This document shows, one piece after another, positions 12,845 to 24,100 of a stretch of DNA of 64,000 nt. How positions within the stretch are numbered: the first letter of the stretch is position 1; each line of letters begins with the position of its first letter. Position numbers and translations under genes: made by a program. Source of the DNA: Pseudoips prasinana (lineage: Eukaryota > Arthropoda > Insecta > Lepidoptera > Nolidae); assembly GCA_951640165.1 (NCBI GenBank), contig OX621253.1, forward strand, positions 10,930,001 through 10,994,000, read 5' to 3'. The notes beneath the pieces are model-generated. The model did not search any database, was not told the DNA's origin, and saw nothing but the letters and a program-made list of their open reading frames with translations.

Positions 12845-12999
12845 TCTTGGGCAGGCCACCTACAAGATGCACCGATGATCTTGTGCGGGTCGCTGAAAAC
12901 TGCCGAATGTGAATAGCGCAAGACCGGCAATAGTGGAGATCTCTGGTTGAGGCCTTTGTCCACCAGTGGACGTTTTTTGGCTGATATGATGATAATGAT
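12845..12999 (+). mobile_element. LINE 3' tail fragment
   Basis: It carries GATGATCTTGTGCGGGTCGC, AGCGCAAGACCGGCAATAGT and GAGGCCTTTGTCCACCAGTG, and then a degenerate GAT repeat (TGATATGATGATAATGAT). These match, in order, the tails at 48.8 and 52.3 kb. Confidence 0.75.
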
Positions 13000-15900
13000 C
13001 GTGTGCTTAAACCGCGCGAACTCTTATAAACATTGCAATGTCACGTGTGGTATGTCAAGACTGTGGTGTACAGGTGCTCCTTTCTCTATTCCTTCACTCT
13101 CATAATCCTATTGGACGGGCTAAACGACACGACTCGAAAGAGGTCAGGCGAATTACTTGCATTACGCGTTCTCTATAATATCACCAGAAACCTGACTTAT
13201 ATTTTCATTTAATTAATCCGAAATATCCGAATACTTACCACTTATTTATTGGATCGGGATTTGAATCCATTCTTTCTATTAATATTTTGTTCAGTTTCAG
13301 CATTTAAAAACGCTGACACTAGGTTGACAAGGCAGTCAAAGTCAGAGTATAGTGCACTGAATTTCTTCCAATACTTAGTACAGTACACCCTGGACCGGCG
13401 TCCATGATACAGCTTGGTTTCAATGAATGAATGATCACTTCCTTCGAAACATATGTAAAACAAATACAGGTACAATCGAATCGCACTGTGTAGTCTCACG
13501 GATTGACGCTCGTTAATTCTTAAGTCCACGTAATTAAAGATATGGTTGAAATAAATAAATGCGTTAGAAGAGTGAGTTACGATGCCTCGCGGAGTCCGGC
13601 TAATAAAATAAATGAAGAGTCGGCACTGTGGAACGCTATGACGTTTTATTTAGACAAATGGTGTAAGTCAGGATTTGAGGAAAATCAGAGTATACAAATT
13701 GGACACCGGCTAGATGAGGGTTGGTATTATAAATTAAAAATAATCCTTTTTTTTAAATAACCTTTTCAAAACACAATAATATATTTAATACATGCAATGT
13801 GAGTAAGGAGGTTAAATCGTAAGCTTTGACTGTAATACACCTCAATTGTATGCACTATATCTGCAATAAATATTTTAATATAGTTTTTACAGTTTTGCTA
13901 TAGACGAATTTTTGAACTTTACTTAAAGGTGCAAAATTGGTCTAATTCTAAAATGTATTAATGTCAATGACTTACACTACCAACGAAACAAAACAAAATA
14001 AAAATATTATGTAGTTTCATTCTTTATTTAATTGGCATTTAAATAATCAATAGTCAATAGTAGTTGTGTTATGTTTTTATACAGTTTAATAATATGTACA
14101 TCCATGTAAAGTATATCTTCTATTCTAGTTCGTTATGATGTACAATAAAGAAAATAATCATAAGGTCACTGTCTCGTGTTTTCAGGTCGAGATAATTTTG
14201 ATCCACATTTGAAAGCGTTAGGTTACCCATCAATATACAGTAAAAGATAAAATACGCATTTTTTATTATTACTTATAAATAAGTTATGGAAAATGTTATA
14301 TTATGACTTATGGTCTTTTGCTGACTGCGTGTGGTGCGCAAGAGTTGGTGCGGGCCGAAGCAATTGATTAGCCGGTGCTCTTTGTGCCGGGCCGACGCTC
14401 ACAACAATTTGCTCGCGGTCCGACCGCCCTAATTTTAATGGCCTTATAAAATTTATATTTAATGTATTTATCATCTGATGGATTTGTATGGATATGCTTA
14501 TTACTAATGATAAATTAAATATGTTAAACAATACATTTTATAAATCACTCACTAATTAATGAAACCACTTTACTTACAAAAATAAGTACTGTCGTGATCA
14601 ATTACTTAATTATTTATAACTAGCTGTGCCCCGTGATTTCATCCACGTTTAACTTTATGAATTATAGCCTATGTGTTACTCGGATAGATAAGGTATATAA
14701 AAACAAATTTTCATCAAAATCCGTTTAGTAGGTTTTGCATGATAGAGTAACAAACATCCATACATACACTACACACTCACAAACTATCGCATTACGAATT
14801 TAGGATCTATTCACCTTACATTTTTGTAAATTGTACCTGTCATGACAAAGCAAAAAGCTATCATTAGAGAACTTAATCTAGGCGTATTTTACTTATTATA
14901 CTTCCAATCCATTATTATGTTTTCAGCAAAAGTAATTAATCCAAGGAAAATATTTTCTATAAATTTCTTGGTAAGGTAACTAAAGACCATTCCATATATT
15001 TCGTTCGTAGAATTGCTAAGTATATTATTGTTTTGCTGTCGATACATGCTGTGTACGCATTAAGCTTTTAAAATATCTGTGCCAGCTAGGTGGCTCCAAA
15101 GAGAATTGGATATTTTTTACTTTTACAAATAGTTTATCATAGTATCTGAATGACGTCATACATCTACGCACCTAGATATAATGAAATATATTTGACACTT
15201 TGTTATTAAAATAAAATTGTAATGGCGGCCGGTAAGAATTTTTTCGTGACACTAATAAAATTTAATGTAAAATGATCTTAAATTACGGCCACCTACTAGG
15301 AGTAGATAAGTTTCCATTGATACTGGCTATACTTAAAGCATGAGGACATTATAATTTAATTTGCTAGAAGGTTGAAGCCTCTGCTCGCCTTAACTGTCCG
15401 GTAAACAGTAAACTAAACTAAACTTTTAGAACATTGTGTTAATACATATCTATACATAGATACATAAGCTCGATTACGACTATACGTAAGCCTCCTAGGC
15501 TATGTTATAAGGTTAACTAGGTATAAATCATATTTAATAAATATTATAAAACCGACAAATCGCTTCGTATCGACTTTTGACTTTTTAAAAAGCCACAAAA
15601 CTTTAAAAATCAAATCATGTACCCAAGGAAAATATCCATGCTTCATAAAAGCAGAGATGTGAAGATCCGAATCAATTTGAATTCAGCAAACCGGAAAATT
15701 AGGCGACGATACTTCAGTATATATGGTTATAAAATCTAGATGCTTGAAATATTCTGAGTATTGAGTCTAGATGTCTATAAATTGTGAGTGTTAAAATATA
15801 AATCCATAGACCGAAGTCAATTTATTTTTCGTAATGCATATTTTTTGGATAAGGGACTCAAACAAACAAACTTTGCTATAGGGTTTGGGTTTTAGAGGTA

Positions 15901-17500
15901 TGTTAACTAAGGTGAATGAATAATAGCCTCCTTGGTTAACTGTAAAATACACGTAAAAAATTGCGACACACTCCGGTACCTACATGATAAAACAAGGTCT
16001 TGGGTTTCAAGCGCAGATTTCCACACATGAAATGCTGGTAGCTAACCGCATCAGTTTAATCGGGAAGGAGACCCCAATATAAAGGAGAGAAACGTGTTTT
16101 ACGCAAATAAATATTAATATTATGATTATTATGAAATACAAGACGGAAGAAAATACAAGCTAGCTTGTGTTAGTTTATAATTATGTCGTCTGTGTAATTA
16201 GGCTTAAAATCACAGCACTTTGCGATCCATGTAAATCCAAAATGGCTTCATCTTACTATTAGCTATAATGTTGTACTTGATTTTGAACCAGGCGATTACC
16301 ATGGGCCATAACCTTAAATGATTATGTCGCGGATAATTGAAGTGTATCACAGATCAGTAAAAATAAAAAACCAAAAAAAATGTAAATCGAACAATATAAA
16401 TACATCCATTAAAAGTTTAAGAAAGGTCGTTGATGAACTTTTGAACGTTTGTAAAGTACGACATAGGGATTAGATTCCCTAGTGCGGGCGTTGTCTTTTT
16501 AAAATAAAAAATACTTAAATATGCTAAAAATGCTACTAAAAGCATTTAGCACTAACTATAAAGCACTACTATCTTACAGTGGCGTTTTATAATGCACACT
16601 AGTTATTAGAAGAAAGCCAATTTCAATCAGCATTTTATTAATTAAATTAATATAGTAAGAAAAGTACCCATCAACATTTTGTAACGCCATTGCTCTTTTG
16701 AAACTGTTCTACAGATATAAATAGAGAAGAACAAAAGAGAAGTTTAACTATAAAAAAAAAAATAAGTAACTTTACGATATGATTTGGTACTAGATTAAGA
16801 AGAGCTGAAGAACAAATGGTATCATAATAATTAATGGACAGGCAACGTCCGGAAGACCCTTAACTTACACGTGTATTCCTGCATTCATTCATGTTACATT
16901 TACTTCCTTCAACAGCGCACTGCGCAGTTTCAACGATTTTTGAACGTATCCTGCAGGATGCATCTATTTATAAATACATTGATGCATTCATTGAGGCACG
17001 TGTAACCCTCCCTGGACCTACCCCACGAGTGGGGAAATCGATGGGGGTGGACACACGCAGTGCCTCGCGCATGCGTTAAATGATGGGATGGAGTACAGGT
17101 AGAAACAAAACTGGATCTTATTTTTTGTACATTGCTTTTTTAACTAAAATAAGATATATTACATAGAAGCGATATTTTTTCGACAGCTTACAGTTGTACA
17201 TAGTCATAATGACGATGCGTTAAGTTGGCGCTCATATATGGTGATTTTTTTTTACACTTCTCACTTAAGAGAGTAAACGTCTAAACTGTTAAATTCATAC
17301 AACTTGACCATAATTGATTGATTGCATTCATGCAACTTAATAAAGAATGAATCACTCACATTTAAGTGGAAGTTATCATATGATCAAGCAATAGTAAGGT
17401 ATAACAACAGAATCTTCAATCTATTAAATAGTATAGGATTCTTCAGGTATAATATAATCCTACTGAAACTTTTGAGATTATATTATCTTAAAGAGCTGCT
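13000..17500. other. Intergenic upstream of n-syb, mostly unassigned
   Basis: Contains one 'GCCCCG' repeat (14622-14805), a SINE D scrap near 13110-13150 and a SINE C scrap near 16456-16500. A GC-richer patch at about 16900-17080 includes CTCGCGCATGCGTT, close to the NRF1/ewg consensus. No gene is recognised. Confidence 0.45.
14622..14805 (+). repeat. Interspersed repeat 'GCCCCGCGGTTT', copy 2
   Basis: CTAGCTGTGCCCCGTGATTT, then TTATAGCCTATGTGTTACTC, then ATCAAAATCCGTTTAGTAGG, then AGTAACAAACATCCATACAT, in the same order as the other copies. Confidence 0.75.
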
Positions 17501-17511
17501 TTTTTTTGTTG

Positions 17512-17587
17512 AGTCAATAGAAAGATTTATTACATTTAATAATGACTGAAGGTTCATTATTAAATGTCATAAATCTTTCTATTGACT
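17512..17587. repeat. Hairpin, 34-bp arms, 8-base loop
   Basis: Arms 17512-17545 and 17554-17587 are reverse complements with one mismatch. It lies about 0.5 kb upstream of n-syb exon 1 and does not resemble the other hairpins here. Confidence 0.88.
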
Positions 17588-17892
17588 GTCCACTGTTATT
17601 ATAATTATTGGAGTATATGAGTATAGTTAAGTAGTAGTAGTAAGTTAAAAGCTTATTTAGTCGCGTTTTTGCTGACGTTGTTACGATGACGCTGAATCGG
17701 GGTTACTCAACTCCATTCGACTATATATGTAAAACTCGATGACGCAATGAATACAATCATGGCTTAAGCTACGACTACACTCCGATAAGTAGTTAGATTT
17801 TTTTCATTTTATATTTCATTATATGGCATACTATAAAGACCAACCCTTTTTTTATAATTGTTATAAATTATAAAAAGAAGTGTCATATAGAA

Positions 17893-17959
17893 TTTGAAAT
17901 TATAATGTCTTATTCATTAATGTAAATAACATTAATGAATAAGACATTATAATTTCAAA
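17893..17959. repeat. Hairpin, 31-bp perfect arms, 5-base loop
   Basis: Arms 17893-17923 and 17929-17959 are exact reverse complements. It lies about 100-170 bases upstream of the probable n-syb promoter. Confidence 0.9.
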
Positions 17960-17989
17960 ATTCAATAATCAAAATATCGTTAAAACAGT

Positions 17990-18190
17990 CAATTTATATT
18001 TGGGCATAATTATTTAGGGCAACCCAAGTTACCCAAAACAGTTTTGTGTGCGACTATACTGCGGCCACCTCCAGTCACACTTTGCGGCACTAACGCATTC
18101 CGGTTAGCTCGTCTGTACCAGCACTATAATAATTGAATTAAATCTGATTCTTTCATTGATAACAAGTGGAGTGATTGAAGTTAAACATGT
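17990..18190 (+). promoter_or_regulatory. n-syb: Probable n-syb promoter and 5'UTR (exon 1)
   Basis: A GC-richer patch (18055-18120) sits in AT-rich DNA just before the exon that supplies the first two bases of the start codon. CCAGTCACAC at 18071-18080 resembles an insect initiator, giving a guessed transcription start near 18073. No TATA box at the right spacing is convincing. The stretch 18061-18188 contains no upstream ATG. The exon ends AAACAT at 18188, followed by the donor GTAAGT. Confidence 0.5.
18187..18188 (+). CDS. n-syb: n-syb exon 1 coding part (AT of the ATG)
   Basis: The exon ends AAACAT|GTAAGT, so only A and T of the start codon lie here; the G comes from exon 2. Context at -3 is A, as preferred. 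If the intron were retained, ATG would read straight into TAA, so splicing is needed to make protein. Confidence 0.8.
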
Positions 18191-21100
18191 AAGTACTTCT
18201 TGTCTTTTTTCATCAACCTTTTTCGTTGTATTTTTATAAGCAAAATGGTTTTGACGCTGTTTATGGCCAGTTTATGCTGACGTCATTTGTTTTATTTCGC
18301 GTATTACTTAAATATTTTTAATAAATTATTAATATAAACATTAACTAAGTTGCGAAATGAATTAATAAATAAATGGATAAAACATTATCTAGCAGAAAGT
18401 GCGAAAATGTGCGTAATTACAGAAATAGTTCAATGAGTTTTATTAATAAAAACGAATATAGAATTATAGAGACCGGAATAAAAGTAGTTTTTGTATTTAT
18501 ATTGTTCTTTTGGATTTAATAATATTTTTTTTCTACAGTTTAAGTCAGAGTAAGTGCAAAATAAAGGGCTGTTTTGTTAGTACATAGTAGTACATTTTAT
18601 TGGTACAGGACACATATTTATAATAATAATAATAATATCTAGGGACAATGTCACACAGATCCTGACAGAGATTTGATTCTTAATACGAGTAAATAGTGCG
18701 TTAGATACGACTATACATAAGTTTGTGGGACATGTATTTGAGTATAACACAAACTGATGTTCTAAAAGTAATTTAATTCTATGGTATCGTTGTGCTTTTT
18801 AAGTATACCACGTTATACAGTTTGTCATGGGCCCGTAAGGTGGCGGTGAAGATAAGTTCCAAGTCACGCGGCCAGTCAGTTTGGATGGGTGAACGCTAAG
18901 GAGGTTTACAATAAAATCTGACCCTCTCCGTGCTCTGGAGGGAACGTTTAGCTCGTTCCCAGTTGTAGTCTTTAGAAAATAGTCATCAAGCCATGTCAGG
19001 TGTCTACTGGGTACTCTAACTCCAGGGTAACTAGTGCCCATACGATAACTTTAAGTAAAACTACCACGTTGTATTTGTCATGTCTATTTAATGTATGTGA
19101 CATTGACAATAGATTAAATATACATTTGAAATTATTAACGTTAAAGTTAATTAAAGTTAAAGTTGCCTGTTATAAAATGACAAAAATGCTTAGAGTTATT
19201 TCACCCTCGATCAATTCAATAAAATAAGGATAAACATCATAAAATAGTAATATTTTTATTCTTATATACATTAACTAAAATTGTAAAAAAATTATCATTG
19301 ATTATTTAACAAGTAGTATTAACAGACATAATTACAAAATAATTATTTACATTAGATTTATATAGATAAATAAATATATCGGTATTAATGATATAGAAAT
19401 ACTATATATTACAATTTTATTATAAAATTCATACATGGTTTAGCTTACGTGATTAAAAGTCAAGCTTAACAATCTAAATAATACAAATAATACAACATAG
19501 ATCATGCATCGAGGAGATTTTCTCTATGTAACTTCACGCTGACATTTGGCACTGGTTATCAACCCAAGTAAACTCTGTGGTAAGATTTCACTTTTGAACT
19601 GTGTCAGGTAATTTTATTGTATTAATATGTCTATAATGTTGTCTTTTATTACAGACACACTCAATTTTTAGTAATATATCTTAATAACTAGTGTAAGTAA
19701 TTACTACAATTAATTATAAATGACCTATTTTACACAAAATAAAAATTATTTTGTGTCGTTAAATAAAATCAAAATAGGTTTTCATTCGTGTAGCCCTTAA
19801 TAAAATGCTTGTTATTTGGATATGCGACATGTATAAAAACAGAAATGAAATAACTTCTAATTAATAATACTAATGATTTAGTTATTTACTTAGCTTATTT
19901 AAGTTATTGACAAAAAGATTATTTATACGTTTAATTATCGAAGTAAATAGTTTTATATATCTTGTGTGTCTGAATGATTCTGTCTATATTCAAGGTAAGG
20001 TTATTCAATATTATTATCGTGGCAGACCTTCTGTTCATAACAACGGCCGCGTATTAATGCTACCACCGGATCCAATGTCCAAAGGCCCAGTAGCGATGTT
20101 CCGGTGAAACATACTCAAGGGATCATATACACGAGCTTTGGTTCACTTACTGAAATTATTTATTCAATAAATTAGTAGATAAAGTATTTATTTTAGCTTT
20201 AGGAAGATAAAATAAAAACGTCAGATTTTGAGATGGAACCAACAGTTCTGAAATTTGTATAGTATGTAAACAATAATTAATTACACGAGTATGTTGCATG
20301 TACTATATATGTAATAACATGCAAAATACTCGTGTCAAATATAATAAAATTCAATTATATATAAGATCATTGATATAAACTAAAAATAAAAATGGACCTA
20401 GAATGGCTCCTAGGGCACCCCCATTTTGACGGAATGGCGTGTCAAAGTGACACTGTCTATTGAAACCAATTATTCTCGACCCGACAAATAGGACATTACA
20501 TGATTAAGAGATGTGCCAGAAAATCTATAGTATTTTAGTTTCACAATGAACGTATGGTGTTTCACGCAATCGAAAGCTTTAGAGAGAACACAGAATACTC
20601 CCATCGCATCCCAACCTCCTCCAAGGCTACAATATAGATATCACTAGTGTACACCCTGTATCCTGGGTAGGACGACCACTTATAAACCCAAACTGCTGTC
20701 ATGTAATATCCCAATAATGTGAAATTAAGTTTCAAATATATTAATTTGCAGGTGGTATTATTTGAACAACACAACAAATTTAAAATAACTGAAAGGATTC
20801 TAGCAATGTTTTGTAGGACTGATACAATTGCTATTACACATCCCCATGAATCCTGTGCCCTTCTATTTAATGCTCTTGAAAGGTTTTTACATATCATTAT
20901 TTTAAATAAATAGAAAACGTAATTTGGTGCAATTGATTTAATAGATTATTTTATAATGCTTTCTGTCACATCTGGTGACGATGAGTGTCATTTAGCAGTA
21001 CCTAGAGGTATATTTACAAAAAAATCGGCTTAAATTTCAAACATTGTTTTTGACACACTAAACGTGGACTGACTTTCCCTCGACCGGTTTTTTTAGTTAA

Positions 21101-24100
21101 GAGTCGTCGGACTATCGTGTTTTAATAAAATTCACGTGAACCTACGGAACACTTGTCATAATGTGCTTAATTGTAAAGTGCTACTCCTGTGAAATTAACA
21201 TTTTCTATGAAGTTTTTGTTCATTGAAGTACATTTTATAACATTTCTAATTATTACGCGTTATCCTGTAGAGCGTTTAACTACATTACAACCTTGTTACT
21301 TTACGAAGGAACTATAAAAATAGTTTCAACGTTAGAATAGCTAAACAAATATCTTTTTCTACTTCTTCTAAATATATTTATGCATTCACCACGAAACCGC
21401 AAGAAATTTCTATTCGACCGTTTTAGAATACAAATACTTAGCACCGCAATAATATCATCTACTCAGATCAGTCGATGTAAAATAAAGCCATTTACACGCA
21501 TTATGTAATACATTTGAAAGATTTCATAGTAACAGATAAGGGTCACCATTCGTTCTGATTCCCTGGAACATTTCCAACGGTCTTCGATTTCGGTCAACGA
21601 GCCAAATGTCCTAGATAAAGTTCAAAAACTTGCCGAATCGGGCTCGCATAATTATGCTATCATGCCAATGTACCTAGTATATAGTGCTAATGACCGAATT
21701 TCAGCTACGGCGACCAATTTTTACTACTTAGAACATATTACAGCACACGAGGGAGTGCGCAAATACATGTGCACATTATATTTACTCATCCCCGCATTCT
21801 AATGGTATGGTAATCTGACACAACCAGTGAAAGAACAGGGGCAGAACCGGCAACTACACTCCATACAGTTTATATATTTTTTTAAATATAAAAATTCAAT
21901 CCGTTTGTTGAACCAATTCAACAAACGGATTGATATTTTATATTTAAAAAAATATTCACTGGTTCATTATCTTTGGTCGAACACGCTATCGCTAGAACAA
22001 CATAGCAGCCAATGTAGTCGCGGTATGAGAACCTTATATGTTATATATTAAGAGTATAAAACTTAAAATATATAATATTTTAAATCATCACTTAGGACCG
22101 ATTTAAATTACACTATACATATCAGACAAATAGAGTTTCTTATTCAATAATAATACAATTTTTACTACGATTTTGGGTATTTAAAGATCTGTCTGTAACT
22201 ACAAGTCACTATCTGGAAATTTTCCAGGTTTTTGAGAATCTAAGGCGTTTTTATGGAAACCAGAATCAGATTAGAGAACAAGAAAAACTAAAGGCCCAGT
22301 CAGCTGTTATAATGAAATTGTTCGAAGATTTAACAATCCTAGTTTAGATATCTTCGATTATCTCGCTTAATGTATTCATATATCCGGATAAACTCAAACA
22401 GATTTTTTGGACTAAGAAAAATTCTGCACCTGTAATTTTGGCTTGTCACGTCGGATGGATTTCTATTAGATTATAATTTGTAAGACTAAAGGGACAGAAC
22501 ATGGACCTAGGTATGGTTCACACAAATGGGGTTTAATATTTCCCCCGAACGGCTATTCTCCGTTAAGACTAGAACTTTGTAACATTTGACTTATAAAAGA
22601 GGCATACATAAATGATTCAATTAGTTGCGTGTTTATTGCACGTTATATGAATTGGTCGTCATAGTTTTGACCTAAATAACGAGCCATTAGCAGAGGATAA
22701 TAGAAATTTTGCCGCTCTAAAGTAATATACTTTATTTTAACTTCTCTTTCAATGAAAGTTCGAATGGAAGGAAGAGTTTCACAGTTGATGTCAAAATAGT
22801 TAAACTGACTGCTAATAGCGCGTAATTTATAACTAGTCAAGTTTTCACCTTCAGTATTATACTATCAAATTAAACAATTGATGGCTAAAATGGTCTATCC
22901 TCTTCACATAAAATTGTAAAATGTCGATTAAGCTCATCTATTTCGCTGTGAAAAGTTGTGTTGTAATCCACGTGTATTTGATCCATATTTACTAAGCCAT
23001 AAGATTCAATATAAAATGTCCTTTTGTGTACGAAGTTGAGTGAAGTTACTTCAGTTGGTGATCGTTCAAATCGGGTACGTTTTGCCTGGAATTTTTGTTA
23101 GAAGGAAAACCAGCGGTAACTATATTAAAATTAGAACCTTACTGTAAAATTAAATTAGCTCTCACTATCTGTCTCTCTCAAGTTAGCTCTGGAACCAATT
23201 AGGTATATGCCAAGACAACAATATGTCCTGAGATATATCAGTTTCATGGTCGTTCTACATTACCGGTCTGCCCCAAATGCCTGCCAGTGACGTTTGCTGG
23301 CTTTATGCCATTTTCTCTATCGATTGGCATTGCTGTCAGCAATCGTACAATTATATGGAATTAAACGGCTCCGATGTGCATAATACATGGCGGTTTGGTC
23401 GATATGGCCAAGGTGAAGGTGTAACATTAGTCGATTTCATAATATCGTATTGAGTTCACGTTTATAATGTTTGGGGTTAAAAATGCAGATCTTGAGCCGT
23501 TGTTACGGTAAGCTTTTAATTTAAGTAAAAAACATTACGATTGTAAACAGTGTTTGCACGTGTGGCGCAGCGGTTAAGATCGTTGCCTTGCCACTTCGTC
23601 CAGGGATCGATACCCTCGCACGACAACTATTTCTGTGACCCATTAATAGTTTTTCTGAGTCTGGATGTACTTTTTGTTTGTAAAGTACCCCGCAACACAG
23701 GGATAAATTCCCCTAGAGCGGGTGTTGTCCTAAACTAATGTATTTCCAAATTCAACCAGGGCAAATCTCGGGAAAAACTACCTTGCTATTCACCTGATCT
23801 CTGGTTGGTCGGGTTGGATAAGAAAAGTAATAGAAGATGTTGGGTACCAGCTTTTTCCCAATTTTTCTTCTTTCATTCTTCATATTCTTTCCATTGTACT
23901 ATAGTAGGTAACTAACATACCTTGTGTTTAGCCGCTTTAATTGAATTTCAGCAAGTTTGTATTTTAAGTTTTTTCGATGCAAAATGAAAATCAGACTAAA
24001 AAAAATTAAATCTGTACGATCCGCTAAATATGTATATTTTGTTTAAAAATTAAAGTGCTTTTAGTGACATTGCACTTCGCTCCTCCAAAATGATTTTTAT

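Noticed and set aside
18121..18188. Search for an upstream ATG or a different n-syb start
   Set aside because: No ATG lies in the leader before 18187, and the split codon gives a perfect frame into exon 2, so the split start was kept.
19907..20107. Open frame ending with [14 protein letters not shown]
   Set aside because: The end looks protein-like, but the start is AT-rich noise and I cannot link it to any family. Not enough for a gene call.
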